A stretch of DNA of 64,000 nucleotides from the NCBI RefSeq assembly GCF_900143695.1, contig NZ_FRFE01000021.1, forward strand, positions 32,776-96,775, given 5' to 3'. This DNA comes from Desulfopila aestuarii DSM 18488. Its GTDB lineage: Bacteria > Desulfobacterota > Desulfobulbia > Desulfobulbales > Desulfocapsaceae. The translations under genes were made by a program, and so were the position numbers. Positions 44,750-54,892 of this stretch are shown piece by piece (position 1 is the stretch's first letter; every line of letters starts with the position of its first letter). Under the pieces are notes generated by a model. That model ran no database searches and was not told where the DNA came from. It worked only from the letters and a program-made list of their open reading frames with translations.

Positions 44750-46162
44750 TTATTCGTCCTCTTTGGAAAGAGACTTCAGTCGTTTGCTCAACGCTTGCTG
44801 CGAGATGCCGAGCAACGAGGCGGCAATCGACTGGTTGTTGTTGGCGCGAATCATTGCCTCTTCAATGAGCATGCGGGTGGCCTGTTTGATGCTGGGGAGG
44901 GGCTCCTTGGTGGAAAAGGCCATGCCTGAGTCGATCGCACGCGGGGGATGCTTTTCATCGATGCGCCGCATGCGGGCTATATGCTCACGGAAGACTGTGA
45001 GGGATAGAATTGTGTTTTTGTGCTGGGCCATGGCGTCGAAAATCATGGCCTGCAGCTCGCGGACATTGCCGGGGAATGGATAGGTCTCGAGCAACGTGAT
45101 AAGTTCGCCGGGCACCTTTGGGCGGGCCTTGTTCAGGGCCTTGGCGGCGGCTGAAAGAAAATGGTCGACAAGAGGTGGCAGATCCTCTTTTCGTTCGCGG
45201 AGCGGCACCACCCTGAGACGATGGGTGCGTAACCGGTAGTGCAGGTCTTCTCTGAATTGGCCGTTTGCCTGCTTTTCCCAGAGATCGACATGGGTCGAGG
45301 TGATGATGCGGGCGTTGCTGCGGCGTGAACTGTCACTACCTAGAGGCAGGTATTCGTTTTCCTGAAGAAGGCGTAGAAGCTTGACCTGTGAAGCTGGCGT
45401 CAAATCACCGATTTCATCAAGAAAGAGCGTCCCGCCTGCGGCTTTTTCAATAAGGCCAGGACGATCGGAGTCGGCACCGGTGAAAGCACCGCGGGTGTGC
45501 CCGAAGAGGGTATCGGAAAAGACGTTGTCGTCAAGGCCTGCGACATTGACACCTACAAAATTCCCGGTTCTGCCGCTGCTTACATGGGTGGCCTGGGCCA
45601 TCAACTCCTTGCCGGTGCCGGTTTCCCCTTTAATCAGAAGCGGCTGGCCGGTACCAGCAATGGATTCGATATAGGTGAAGAGTGTATAGAGCTTGGGGGA
45701 TGCTGTAATAATGGCTGCGAAGGCCTCAGGATTTTTTAACTGATACCCCTGTGCTGACTGTTCTCCAGGGAAGAGTTGTGAGGTGGTGCGCAAACCCTTT
45801 TTGACGGCGTTCAGCAGCCGTTCTTCTTCAACTGGTTTGACAATATAGTCCGATGCCCCCGATTTCATACAGTCAACTGCTGTTTCTGCATCGATTCTGC
45901 CGGTGATGACAATGATGGGAACCCGTGGATGGAAAGCGGTTAGCTCTTCAATGATCGCCTCGCCGTTGACATGGGGCATATTGAGGTCGAGCAGCACGAC
46001 ACTGGGAGTGCACTGTTCGACAAGGGCCATGGCTTTTCGCGAATCAGAACAGGTGATGACATTGTTCATGCCTGCCAATTGCAAAATGGTGTCGATTGAG
46101 AGCAGGATCGACTCTTCATCATCAATAACCAGAATAGGGTCCTGGGGGTTGGGTCGGGTCAT
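44750..46162 (-). CDS. Sigma-54-dependent response regulator (NtrC type)
   Basis: 470 residues. The receiver domain (1-125) has the acidic pair VIDDEES, phosphoacceptor Asp in VVLLDLNMPHVNGE and Lys in VKPVEEE. The AAA domain has GETGTGKEL (Walker A), the sigma-54 loop RGAFTGAD, GTLFLDEIGDL (Walker B) and the arginine finger region LHYRLRTHRLRVVPLRERK. The C-terminal Fis-like helix-turn-helix is SIAASLLGISQQALSKRLK. Its ATG overlaps the kinase stop by 4 bases. Palindromic sites and a sigma-54 promoter lie just downstream, before satP, its most likely target. Confidence 0.96.
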   Translation of the reverse strand: MTRPNPQDPILVIDDEESILLSIDTILQLAGMNNVITCSDSRKAMALVEQCTPSVVLLDLNMPHVNGEAIIEELTAFHPRVPIIVITGRIDAETAVDCMKSGASDYIVKPVEEERLLNAVKKGLRTTSQLFPGEQSAQGYQLKNPEAFAAIITASPKLYTLFTYIESIAGTGQPLLIKGETGTGKELMAQATHVSSGRTGNFVGVNVAGLDDNVFSDTLFGHTRGAFTGADSDRPGLIEKAAGGTLFLDEIGDLTPASQVKLLRLLQENEYLPLGSDSSRRSNARIITSTHVDLWEKQANGQFREDLHYRLRTHRLRVVPLRERKEDLPPLVDHFLSAAAKALNKARPKVPGELITLLETYPFPGNVRELQAMIFDAMAQHKNTILSLTVFREHIARMRRIDEKHPPRAIDSGMAFSTKEPLPSIKQATRMLIEEAMIRANNNQSIAASLLGISQQALSKRLKSLSKEDE

Positions 46163-48066
46163 ATCATTCGTCCAATAATTTCATTCATATCGTAGCGCGG
46201 CAACCGGACGGTGGCTGTGGTGCCGAGTCCGGGTTCAGATTTAAAGTTGAGCCAACCGCGATGGTTGCGGATAATGGTGTCGGAGATGGAGAGGCCGAGT
46301 CCTGTGCCGCTACTGTCGCGTCGGGTGGTAAAAAAGGGATCCTTGACCCGTTCGAGTACATCCGGTGTCATCCCGACACCCTGATCAATAATCTCAAGTA
46401 GTACCTCCTCTGACTCTTCCAGATAGCTGGTGGTGACGATGATCGGTTTGCTTGGATTATCTGTGGCCTGGCATGCATTAACCAGCAGGTTGATAATCAC
46501 CTGACCAAGGCGCTGGCTATTGCCGGGCAGCGTCGGGAGGTTTTCGTCGAGTTCAACCCGTAAATCCGTTGTTGCCTTCTTCAATAAACCTGTAAGCAGT
46601 CCTATGGAGGTTTCCACTACCTGGTTGAGATTTACCGCTTCTCGCAATTCGGCAGGATTCTGGCGGGAAAATTCCTTTAGCTCTCCAACGATCCGTTTGA
46701 CCCTCGATACACCCTCCCGGGTAAAGTGCAGTAGTTTGGGCATCCGTTCCCGTAATTGCGGATAGTCCATGCCGCCTATCTCCAGATGTCCGTTTTCGGC
46801 ATGATAGCTGTCGAGTATTGGCTGGGCAGTCTGCCAGAAGCGTTCATATACCTGAAAATTCAGCATGACCGAGGATATCGGGTTGTTGATTTCGTGGGCG
46901 ACGCCGGCTACAAGAGTACCTAGCGCCACCATCTTGTTGGTTTGCATCAATTGTTCCTGGCGCATCCGTGCTTCGATTTCCGCCCTTTTTTTATCGGTGA
47001 TGTCACGGGCGGTAAGCAGGAATGTGAGGGGACCTCCCTGACCGTCCAGCAGCGCAAAGTTGGCCTCAACCGGCATGATCCGGTTGTCGTCAGCGATAAA
47101 TTCAGTCTCCAGCATCGACGAATCGCTTGCATCACTGCTGACGGCGTCAATCTTGTTGAAAAAAATCATCTGCTGCTCAGAAGGGAGAATCCTGGTAATG
47201 GAGGCGTCAATGATTGTGGCCAGTGGGTAGCCGCAGTTTTTGGTAAAAGCAGTGTTGGCGTAGGTGATGCGCAAATCCTTGTCCAGTACCAGAATCATTT
47301 CCCTGGCTGTCTCGGTCAGCAGTCGATAGCGGTTTTCGCTCTTTCTGAGTGAGACCTCCATCTGTCTGCGCCGGTTCTCGACGCTTGCACCCTGCCAAAT
47401 AATGTAAACTGACAGCATGGCGATGACCAGCAGGATGATAAGGAAAATAAATGTCATGTTTTTGGTAATGGCATTTATCTGGGCATGCACGTCTTCAACA
47501 TACACGCCGGTACCGATGATCCAGTGCCAGGGGGCAAACTCCTGAACGTAAGAAATTTTTGAGAAAACCCGACTGGGATCATCCTGCCACTGCCAGTGGT
47601 AATTGACGTAACCGCCCCCGGTCACCTTGACCGCCTCAAGAAAATCCTGAAAGAGTTTCTGGCCGGCAGGGTCTGTCTCTTCCGTTACATCTTTTCCCTC
47701 CAGATCAGGCCGGTACGGGTGCATGATCATGTACGGATGGGTGTCGTTGATCCAGAAATAGTCCTTGCCTTCGGGGCCATAGCGCAGATCCCGCAAATGC
47801 TCGGCAGCCTGTTGCTTGGCTTCTTCTACAGTCATGGTTCCGCTTGCTGCTATGTTGGCGTAATGCTTAACTGAGCTGAGGGCTGCTTCACTTAAGGCGT
47901 GAATCATCTCCCGTTTCCGTTCCATCAGCTGGCCCTCAATGCGCGGCAGGATGAAGCCGAAAAAGGTAGCAATGAAAAGGAACATTGAAAGTAAGACCGG
48001 CAGAATGATTTTGACCGGGATGATCTTCGGGAGTGGTCTTCGTTTGTTTCTGCCGGGTAGCCGCAT
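46159..48066 (-). CDS. Cache-domain sensor histidine kinase
   Basis: 635 residues. Membrane segment 1 (residues 15-38); periplasmic single Cache domain (about 45-195) with GKDYFWINDTHPYMIMHPY and WHWIIGTGVYVEDV, the pattern of small-carboxylate sensors; membrane segment 2 (about 203-225); PAS domain (about 240-355); HisKA with GVAHEINNPISS; and an ATPase domain with VIINLLVNACQA, DQGVGMTP and GTGLGLSI. It is cotranscribed with the sigma-54 regulator. By genomic context it probably senses external acetate, propionate or a related acid. Confidence 0.95.
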   Translation of the reverse strand: MRLPGRNKRRPLPKIIPVKIILPVLLSMFLFIATFFGFILPRIEGQLMERKREMIHALSEAALSSVKHYANIAASGTMTVEEAKQQAAEHLRDLRYGPEGKDYFWINDTHPYMIMHPYRPDLEGKDVTEETDPAGQKLFQDFLEAVKVTGGGYVNYHWQWQDDPSRVFSKISYVQEFAPWHWIIGTGVYVEDVHAQINAITKNMTFIFLIILLVIAMLSVYIIWQGASVENRRRQMEVSLRKSENRYRLLTETAREMILVLDKDLRITYANTAFTKNCGYPLATIIDASITRILPSEQQMIFFNKIDAVSSDASDSSMLETEFIADDNRIMPVEANFALLDGQGGPLTFLLTARDITDKKRAEIEARMRQEQLMQTNKMVALGTLVAGVAHEINNPISSVMLNFQVYERFWQTAQPILDSYHAENGHLEIGGMDYPQLRERMPKLLHFTREGVSRVKRIVGELKEFSRQNPAELREAVNLNQVVETSIGLLTGLLKKATTDLRVELDENLPTLPGNSQRLGQVIINLLVNACQATDNPSKPIIVTTSYLEESEEVLLEIIDQGVGMTPDVLERVKDPFFTTRRDSSGTGLGLSISDTIIRNHRGWLNFKSEPGLGTTATVRLPRYDMNEIIGRMI

Positions 48067-48373
48067 GCTCAGAACCTTCTGAAAAGGAGGGTGTGTCGTT
48101 TCAAGGGATGATAAACTGCTCCCTCATACCACTGTGGAACGGTATTTCACCAGCAGCGTATCTGTTCTTGCTGCTGATGGGAAGAGAGATTTGGCCGCCA
48201 GTAGGCAGTGAAACCATTTATGGGATAGGTGGGAAGCGAAATAATCAAAAAAAAGACATAAATACGTAAAGATATTGTCATGCAAGTTGCTAATCGACTT
48301 ACAGGTTGTTGTGTTGGAAAGATAAGGAATTGTTGGCATTTTTATAAGTATTACTTGTTATAAATTGAAAAAT

Positions 48374-48386
48374 GTAACAACGTTAC
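48374..48386. promoter_or_regulatory. Palindrome GTAAC-AAC-GTTAC
   Basis: A perfect 5-base-arm palindrome, closely matched by GTAACAATGTTA at 48591-48602. Both share TGTAACAAYGTTA, which suggests two operators for one regulator acting on prpE. Confidence 0.45.
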
Positions 48387-48508
48387 TTGCATTATTTACT
48401 AATTTTTTCATTTCGTCAATGGAAATGCTGTTAAAAAAGGTACATAGGTTGCTGTGTATTTGAATAACATAATTATAGACGTGCAATATCGAGAACGAGT
48501 GTGATAAA

Positions 48509-48538
48509 TTGTATATATTGTATGTCGTTGTATATAAA
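48509..48538 (+). promoter_or_regulatory. Possible sigma-70 promoter of prpE
   Basis: TTGTAT and TATAAA with an 18-base spacer, about 160 bases before the prpE start. The surrounding DNA is AT-rich, so chance matches are likely. Confidence 0.3.
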
Positions 48539-48590
48539 GGAATTAAAATTATTTGACATTGAGGCTGTTTTTTCATTCGTGAAGATATCT

Positions 48591-48602
48591 GTAACAATGT
48601 TA
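48591..48602. promoter_or_regulatory. Second copy of the GTAAC palindrome
   Basis: GTAACAATGTTA, 217 bases downstream of the first copy and about 50 bases after the candidate -10 box, a place that would suit repression. Confidence 0.45.
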
Positions 48603-48698
48603 AATAAAGTGCTTGCTGTATCCGCTTCATTGCTGTATACAAGTGGAAGTGGTTAGGGTGGACAGGTGGACTAACATCAGACCAAAAGGGGAGTGATT

Positions 48699-50594
48699 AT
48701 GACTAGTTTTGATGCCGTTTTTCAAAGTAGTGTCGACAACCCGGAAGAGTTTTGGGCAGAAGCCGCAAAAGGCATTACCTGGTACAAGTGGTGCGATAAG
48801 GTATTGGATTCTTCAAATCCGCCGTTTTACAGATGGTTCCGCGGCGGTAAAATGAACACCTGCTATAATGCTGTTGACCGCCATGTAGAGAATGGGAAAG
48901 GGGATCACGTTGCCATTATCTATGATAGTCCTGTAACCAATACAATCAAAAAAATTACCTATAAAGAGCTGCAGCAGCAAGTAGCCAGCTTTGCCGGTGC
49001 GCTGGTTGAACTTGGGGTCGGAAAGGGTGATACTGTTATCGTCTATATGCCGATGATAGCCGAAGCCGCTGTGGCCATGCTGGCCTGCGCAAGAATTGGT
49101 GCCATTCACTCAGTGGTGTTTGGTGGTTTTGCTGCCCATGAGTTGGCAATCCGTATCGATCACGCCCAGCCGAAGGCTATCATTGCCGCTTCTGGCGCCA
49201 TTGAGGGCAAAAAAACTCTCGCCTATAAGCCTCTGCTTGATTCAGCTATCGAGCAGTCCACCCATAAAGTGGATAAGGTCATTATGTTCCAGCGCGATAT
49301 CATCAAAGCCGAGATGCTACCTGGCCGCGATTATGACTGGATGGAAATAGCAGCAAAAGCAAAGCCTGCTGACTGTGTCGTGCTGGACGCTACCGATCCT
49401 CTCTATATTCTTTATACTTCCGGAACCACCGGCATGCCGAAAGGCGTTCTGCGTGACAACGGCGGTCATGCCGTGGCCCTGAACTGGACCATGAAAGCGC
49501 TTTACGACATTAATCCGGGCGAGGTCTGGTGGGCAGCATCGGATGTTGGCTGGGTTGTCGGTCACTCCTATATCGTCTATGCCCCATTGATTCAGGGTTC
49601 TACAACCATCCTCTATGAGGGTAAACCCATCGGTACTCCTGATGCCGGTGCTTTCTGGCGTGTCATTTCTGAGCATAAGGTCAAATGTCTCTTCACTGCT
49701 CCCACCGCTTTTCGGGCAATCAAAAAAGAAGACCCGAATGGTTTGCTCTACAAAAAATATGACATGTCCAGCTTTGAGTGCCTCTATCTTGCCGGAGAGC
49801 GTACTGATCCCGACACCCTGCACTGGGCCGAGGATCTGTTGAACGTACCTGTCATTGACCACTGGTGGCAGACTGAGACTGGCTGGGCTATTGCCGGTAA
49901 CTGTCGTGGTATCGAGTTGCTGCCTGTCAAGGAAGGCTCGCCCACCAAGGCTTTGCCTGGCTGGGATGTTCGTATTCTCGACAGTGGCGGCGTAGAAGTT
50001 CCTCCGGGTACGGAAGGCAATATTGTCGTCAAGCTGCCGTTGCCTCCTGGCACCCTGGCAACCTTGTGGCGTAACGAGGAGCGTTTCATCAAGTCGTACA
50101 TGGCCAACTTTCCTGGTTACTATGAGACCAGCGACGGCGGCTATATTGACGAGGATGGCTACATCTACGTCATGGGTCGTATGGATGATGTTATCAACAT
50201 CGCCGGCCATCGTCTCTCCACGGGCGCCATGGAAGAGATTATCGCTGGTCACCCGGATATCGCAGAGTGTGCGGTGTTTGGTACCAACGACCAGATGAAA
50301 GGGCAACTGCCTGTCGGTCTGTTTGTTTTAAAAGCCGGCGTTGACCGTAAAGAGGAAGACATCAAGAAAGAACTGGTACAGATGGTGCGCGATAAGATCG
50401 GCCCCATCGCCTGCTTCCGTGATGCTGCCCAGGTCAAGAGGCTGCCGAAAACCCGGTCGGGCAAGATTCTCCGTGGCACCATGCGGTCCATCGCCAATGC
50501 CAAGGAATACAACATGCCTTCGACTATCGACGATCCAGTAATCCTTGAGGAGATCACCGAGACCCTGAAGTCCATCGGCTATCCCAAGGTCTAG
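48699..50594 (+). CDS. prpE: Propionyl-CoA synthetase (acetyl-CoA-synthetase family)
   Basis: AMP-forming acyl-CoA ligase. The start at 48699 follows GGGGAG. Seen: YILYTSGTTGMPKGVLRDN (ATP motif), ASDVGWVVGHSYIVYAPL (PrpE-type wording; acetate enzymes usually have WVTGHSY), HWWQTETGW and the C-terminal catalytic Lys in KTRSGKILRGTM. The 631-residue length fits PrpE. It heads a rightward series with sucCD and transcarboxylase genes, which supports propionate over acetate as substrate. Confidence 0.93.
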   Translation: MTSFDAVFQSSVDNPEEFWAEAAKGITWYKWCDKVLDSSNPPFYRWFRGGKMNTCYNAVDRHVENGKGDHVAIIYDSPVTNTIKKITYKELQQQVASFAGALVELGVGKGDTVIVYMPMIAEAAVAMLACARIGAIHSVVFGGFAAHELAIRIDHAQPKAIIAASGAIEGKKTLAYKPLLDSAIEQSTHKVDKVIMFQRDIIKAEMLPGRDYDWMEIAAKAKPADCVVLDATDPLYILYTSGTTGMPKGVLRDNGGHAVALNWTMKALYDINPGEVWWAASDVGWVVGHSYIVYAPLIQGSTTILYEGKPIGTPDAGAFWRVISEHKVKCLFTAPTAFRAIKKEDPNGLLYKKYDMSSFECLYLAGERTDPDTLHWAEDLLNVPVIDHWWQTETGWAIAGNCRGIELLPVKEGSPTKALPGWDVRILDSGGVEVPPGTEGNIVVKLPLPPGTLATLWRNEERFIKSYMANFPGYYETSDGGYIDEDGYIYVMGRMDDVINIAGHRLSTGAMEEIIAGHPDIAECAVFGTNDQMKGQLPVGLFVLKAGVDRKEEDIKKELVQMVRDKIGPIACFRDAAQVKRLPKTRSGKILRGTMRSIANAKEYNMPSTIDDPVILEEITETLKSIGYPKV

Positions 50595-50647
50595 TACCAA
50601 TCAAGTGGCTATGTTTCATAGCTGAAATCTCACCTATTACCATAGAA

Positions 50648-50674
50648 GCAACCGGCTCTTTATGAGCCGGTTGC
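50648..50674 (+). terminator. Hairpin between prpE and sucC
   Basis: GCAACCGGCTC pairs exactly with GAGCCGGTTGC over TTTAT. There is no T run; the sucC ribosome site GGAGGGGG follows within 10 bases. It may act as an attenuator or as an RNA-processing or stability element rather than a full stop. Confidence 0.5.
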
Positions 50675-50692
50675 CTCCCGGAGGGGGTATTT

Positions 50693-51850
50693 ATGAAGAT
50701 TCATGAATATCAGGCCAAAGAACTGTTCCGTAAATACAACGTCCCGACACCGCAGGGTGGGGTGGCTGACAATGTTGCGCAAGTAGAGAGCATTGCAGCT
50801 GATCTCGGACTGCCGGTAGCCGTCAAAGCGCAGATTCATGCCGGTGGCAGGGGCAAAGGTGGAGGAGTTCGCCTGGCCAAAACGGCAGAAGAAGTTACCG
50901 CCGCAGCAGGTGATATCCTGGGCATGACACTCGTTACCAAGCAGACCGGCCCAGCCGGCCAGCTGGTCCGGAAAGTGCTTATCGAAAAAGGTGTGAGCAT
51001 CAAGAAGGAGCTCTATCTTTCGATCATTCCGGATCGCGATACCGCCTCGATCGCTATTGTTGCAAGTCAAGACGGCGGCATGGATATCGAAGAGGTCGCG
51101 GCAAAGACACCGGAGCGGATTATCAAAGTGTTCGTCAATCCGCTGGTCGGCATTCAAGCCTATCATCTTCGGGAAGTGATGTTCGGCCTTGGGCTGGAAA
51201 AGGACGTGATGAAGCCGTTTGGTCCTGTCCTGAAAAATCTCTATAATCTCTTCGTCGATTATGACTGCTCGATGGTAGAGATCAATCCCCTTATCATCAC
51301 CTCTGATAATGGTATTATCGCACTCGACGCCAAGGTGGATGTTGACTCGAACGCAATCTATCGACATGCGGATGTCAAAGAAATGCATGACCCCTTCGAG
51401 GACGATCCCGCTGAGCTGGAGGCTGCCAAGTTCAATCTCAACTATATCAAACTCGATGGCAATGTCGGGAATATGGTGAATGGTGCAGGTCTCGCCATGG
51501 CCACTATGGACATTATCAAGCAGGCTGGAGCAAATCCTGCTAATTTCCTTGATGTCGGTGGCGGTGCCAACGCAGAGCAGGTCGAGAATGGTTTTCGCAT
51601 CATTCTGAGCGACCCCAACGTGAAAGGTATTCTCATTAATATCTTCGGCGGAATCCTCCGTTGTGACGTTTTGGCTCAGGGTGTGGTTCAGGCGGCACAG
51701 AAGGTGAAGCTCAATGTGCCAGTGGTGGTGCGGATGGAAGGCACCAACGTTGACGAAGGCCGCAGAATCCTGGCTGAGTCCGGACTGAATCTGACCAATG
51801 CCACAAGTCTGGCGGATGCAGCGCAGAAGGTGGCTGATCTGGTGGCGTAA
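50693..51850 (+). CDS. sucC: Succinyl-CoA synthetase (ADP-forming), beta subunit
   Basis: 385 residues. N-terminal ATP-grasp domain (MKIHEYQAKELFRKYNVPTP, KAQIHAGGRGKGGGVRLAKT) and C-terminal CoA-ligase domain (GLAMATMDIIKQAGANPANF, LDVGGGA, INIFGGILRCDVLAQGV). In propionate oxidation it works in the ATP-yielding direction on succinyl-CoA. Partner sucD follows after a 103-base gap that holds a GCTGCCT/AGGCAGC hairpin. Confidence 0.96.
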   Translation: MKIHEYQAKELFRKYNVPTPQGGVADNVAQVESIAADLGLPVAVKAQIHAGGRGKGGGVRLAKTAEEVTAAAGDILGMTLVTKQTGPAGQLVRKVLIEKGVSIKKELYLSIIPDRDTASIAIVASQDGGMDIEEVAAKTPERIIKVFVNPLVGIQAYHLREVMFGLGLEKDVMKPFGPVLKNLYNLFVDYDCSMVEINPLIITSDNGIIALDAKVDVDSNAIYRHADVKEMHDPFEDDPAELEAAKFNLNYIKLDGNVGNMVNGAGLAMATMDIIKQAGANPANFLDVGGGANAEQVENGFRIILSDPNVKGILINIFGGILRCDVLAQGVVQAAQKVKLNVPVVVRMEGTNVDEGRRILAESGLNLTNATSLADAAQKVADLVA

Positions 51851-51953
51851 CTGGGAACTTTCCAAAACGCGACAACAGGTCAGGGAAGAGATTAACAGCT
51901 GCCTCGTGTGAGACTAAGGTAGGCAGCGTATCACAACACGGTGAAGGTGCGAG

Positions 51954-52826
51954 ATGAGCATTTTTATAAATAGTCAGACGCGAGTACTTGTGCAGGGTAT
52001 TACCGGCAAGGAAGGGCAGTTCCACACCCGGCAGTGTATAGCCTATGGCACCAACGTGGTGGCGGGTGTTACACCGGGTAAGGGCGGCCAGGTTATGGAT
52101 GAAGTACCGGTATTCAATACCGTGGCAGATGGTCGCAAAGCGACCGGTGCAAATGCAGCAATGATCTTTGTTCCGCCTCCTTTTGCTGCCGATGCGATTC
52201 TTGAGTCGGCGGATGCGGGCATGGAGCTGATTGTCTGCATTACTGAAGGTGTGCCGGTCATGGATATGTTGAAGGTGAAAAACTATCTGGCCCAGACCAA
52301 CAGCCGGCTTATCGGCCCCAACTGTCCGGGCATTATTACCCCTGGCGAATGTAAGATCGGCATCATGCCCGGTCCAATTCATACTCCTGGTGGACCGGTG
52401 GGTGTTGTTTCCCGTTCAGGAACCTTGACCTATGAGGTTGTTCATCAGCTGACCGAGGTTGGGTTAGGACAGACCACGTGTGTCGGTATCGGTGGCGATC
52501 CGGTTAATGGTACTGGTTTTATCGATTGTCTCAAGGCTTTCAATGATGATCCTGCCACTGAAGCAGTTGTTATGGTTGGTGAAATCGGCGGATCAGCCGA
52601 AGAGGATGCCTCTGCCTGGATCAAGGCCAATATGAAAAAGCCGGTTGTCGGCTTTATTGCCGGTCTCACCGCCCCTCCGGGACGACGGATGGGTCATGCT
52701 GGTGCCATTGTCAGTGGCGGCAAGGGCACTGCCGAAGCCAAGATCGAGGCTATGGAAGAAGGCGGCATCTACGTATGCAAAGATCTCGGCCACTTAGGCC
52801 GTTTGTGTAAAGAGGTTTTTTCATAA
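51954..52826 (+). CDS. sucD: Succinyl-CoA synthetase, alpha subunit
   Basis: 290 residues. Seen: [20 protein letters not shown] (CoA-binding), [39 protein letters not shown] and the phosphohistidine motif [17 protein letters not shown]. It forms the synthetase with SucC. Followed after 83 bases by the carboxyltransferase gene. Confidence 0.96.
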   Translation: MSIFINSQTRVLVQGITGKEGQFHTRQCIAYGTNVVAGVTPGKGGQVMDEVPVFNTVADGRKATGANAAMIFVPPPFAADAILESADAGMELIVCITEGVPVMDMLKVKNYLAQTNSRLIGPNCPGIITPGECKIGIMPGPIHTPGGPVGVVSRSGTLTYEVVHQLTEVGLGQTTCVGIGGDPVNGTGFIDCLKAFNDDPATEAVVMVGEIGGSAEEDASAWIKANMKKPVVGFIAGLTAPPGRRMGHAGAIVSGGKGTAEAKIEAMEEGGIYVCKDLGHLGRLCKEVFS

Positions 52827-52909
52827 GATTTTGTAGTGTGTAAATATGTCCGGTAGGAGATAAGCAGGAGAGGAGTTGGAGTTGCGGAATTTCAGTGCAA
52901 GGAGACAGC

Positions 52910-54460
52910 ATGAATACAAGTGAACGACTCAACCACCTGATGAAGCTCAGGGACGAAGCACACCTCGGTGGTGGTCAGGACAGAATTGATAAACAACATG
53001 CCAAGGGAAGCATGACAGCCCGGGAGCGGATCGACATGTTGCTTGATCCCGGCAGTTTTGAAGAATTTGACATGTTCAAGACCCACCGTTGTCGTGATTT
53101 CGGCATGGATAGTCAGGTTTTCCCCGGCGACGGTGTAGTTACCGGCTATGGTACGGTCAATGGCCGGGTGGTCTATGTGTTCGCCCAGGACTTTACTGTG
53201 CTTGGCGGCTCGTTGTCTGAGACCTTTGCTGAGAAGATCTGTAAGATCATGGATCTGGCAATGAAGAACGGCGCGCCGGTCATCGGTCTGAATGACTCTG
53301 GTGGTGCTCGTATCCAGGAGGGTATCGAAAGCCTTGCCGGCTACACCGAGATCTTCCAGCGCAATGTCATGGCTTCTGGGGTTGTGCCGCAGATCTCAGC
53401 GATTTTCGGGCCCTGTGCTGGTGGCGCGGTTTACTCCCCGGCACTTACCGATTTTGTCATGATGGTCCAGAATCAGTCCTACATGTTCCTGACCGGACCA
53501 AAAGTGGTCAAGTCAGTGACTCACGAGGATGTAACGGTTGAGGAGCTGGGTGGCGCTGCCATGCATGCCAGCAGAAGCGGAGTTTCCGATTATGCTGCGC
53601 CATCAGAGGAGGCGGCTATTGAGTATATCAAAGGGCTGCTCTCCTTTATGCCGCAAAATAATATGGACAGCCCGCCGATAATTCCCACAGATGATCCCGG
53701 GACCCGGCGCTCCGAGGAGCTGAACGCGATTATTCCAGAGAACCCGAACGCGGCCTACGATATGAAGGAGGTAATTCTTCAGACGGTTGACAATCGTGAG
53801 TTCCTGGAGGTGAAAGCGGATTTTGCACCAAATATCATTGTTGGTTTTGCCCGTTACAACGGCATGAGTGTTGGTATTGTCGCCAACCAGCCGGCCCATC
53901 TTTCCGGTGTTCTGGATATCGATTCATCGGTAAAAGGTGCCCGTTTTGTCCGTTTCTGTGACTGCTTCAATATTCCGATCGTGACCTTCGTGGATGTTCC
54001 TGGCTTTTTGCCAGGTACCGTCCAGGAATACGGTGGTGTAATCAGAAACGGCGCGAAAATTCTCTATGCTTTTGCCGAGGCCACAATTCCCAAGGTCACC
54101 GTCATTACACGGAAGGCTTACGGCGGCGCCTACTGCGTCATGTCATCTAAGCATCTGCGTGGCGATATCAACTACGCCTGGCCTACAGCCGAGATCGCGG
54201 TCATGGGCGCCAAAGGGGCAGTTGGAGTACTCTATGGACGTCAGGCCAGAGATGAGGCAGATGGCAAGGCGTTTCTGGCAGATAAGGAGAAGGAGTATCA
54301 GAATACAGTCGCTAATCCGTATGTTGCTGCCCAGCGTGGTTACATCGACGATATTATCGAGCCGGCGCGGACCCGTGAACGTATTGTCAGGGCCCTTCAA
54401 CTGTTGCAGAATAAGCGGGATACCAACCCGATGAAGAAACACGGCAACATTCCACTGTAG
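52910..54460 (+). CDS. Methylmalonyl-CoA carboxyltransferase 12S-type subunit
   Basis: Crotonase-fold carboxyltransferase acting on propionyl-CoA/methylmalonyl-CoA. The start at 52910 has AAGGAG 6 bases upstream. 516 residues with both halves intact: [35 protein letters not shown], then [19 protein letters not shown] and the end MKKHGNIPL. With the 5S-biotin carrier protein encoded at 55307 it would make a transcarboxylase moving CO2 between oxaloacetate and propionyl-CoA. The same fold also occurs in sodium-pumping methylmalonyl-CoA decarboxylases, but no membrane beta subunit is encoded here. Confidence 0.92.
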   Translation: MNTSERLNHLMKLRDEAHLGGGQDRIDKQHAKGSMTARERIDMLLDPGSFEEFDMFKTHRCRDFGMDSQVFPGDGVVTGYGTVNGRVVYVFAQDFTVLGGSLSETFAEKICKIMDLAMKNGAPVIGLNDSGGARIQEGIESLAGYTEIFQRNVMASGVVPQISAIFGPCAGGAVYSPALTDFVMMVQNQSYMFLTGPKVVKSVTHEDVTVEELGGAAMHASRSGVSDYAAPSEEAAIEYIKGLLSFMPQNNMDSPPIIPTDDPGTRRSEELNAIIPENPNAAYDMKEVILQTVDNREFLEVKADFAPNIIVGFARYNGMSVGIVANQPAHLSGVLDIDSSVKGARFVRFCDCFNIPIVTFVDVPGFLPGTVQEYGGVIRNGAKILYAFAEATIPKVTVITRKAYGGAYCVMSSKHLRGDINYAWPTAEIAVMGAKGAVGVLYGRQARDEADGKAFLADKEKEYQNTVANPYVAAQRGYIDDIIEPARTRERIVRALQLLQNKRDTNPMKKHGNIPL

Positions 54461-54486
54461 ACATCCATGAACGGGAGAGAATTGTT

Positions 54487-54765
54487 ATGATCAAGGTATT
54501 TATCAAACGAAAGGTTGCTGATGATTCCATTATGGAACTCATGGATCTTCTGAAAAAACTTCGCGCACTCACCTTGAGCCAGCCAGGATATGTCTCGGGT
54601 GAAACCATGAAGCGCATGGATAAGGAAGGCGAGTGCATGGTCATCTCTACCTGGCGATCAATGGACGATTGGAACACCTGGGTGGCTAACTCAGAGCGCA
54701 AAGCCGTGCAGAGTGAGATTGATACCCTGCTGGGCGCGGAGACCACCTACGAGGTCTACAGCTGA
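54487..54765 (+). CDS. ABM-fold small protein inside the transcarboxylase series
   Basis: 92 residues, alpha/beta-barrel monooxygenase fold (IKVFIKRKVADDSIMELMDL, LSQPGYVSGETMKR, VISTWRSMDDWNTWVA). It lies 26 bases after the 12S gene, with GGGAGAG before its ATG, so it is surely cotranscribed. No part for such a protein is known in the methylmalonyl-CoA pathway. Confidence 0.85.
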   Translation: MIKVFIKRKVADDSIMELMDLLKKLRALTLSQPGYVSGETMKRMDKEGECMVISTWRSMDDWNTWVANSERKAVQSEIDTLLGAETTYEVYS

Positions 54766-54892
54766 TCCTCCTGGTCAAAAGTTGAAGTGGCCGCCTTTTT
54801 TTTAGGTGGCCATCACGGTAGGCGTGCCTTGAGAACCGTGGGAGTAAACGGGGAGATGCGGCACACCATATTTCAACAAGCCGTAGGAAACG

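Larger units (their letters stand above)
48067..48698. other. 632-base divergent control region between the kinase gene and prpE
   Basis: AT-rich, without a supported gene. It carries two similar interrupted palindromes (48374-48386 and 48591-48602) and a possible promoter between them. The ribosome site GGGGAG precedes prpE. Confidence 0.6.

Noticed and set aside
49317..50306. A 329-residue minus-strand frame inside prpE
   Set aside because: Antisense to a well-supported ligase gene, no known motifs, His/Arg-rich composition typical of shadow frames.
50660..51865. A 401-residue open frame on the minus strand across all of sucC
   Set aside because: It mirrors sucC almost exactly; sucC has full family motifs and a ribosome site, while the antisense product has no recognisable domain. 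It is a by-product of codon usage.
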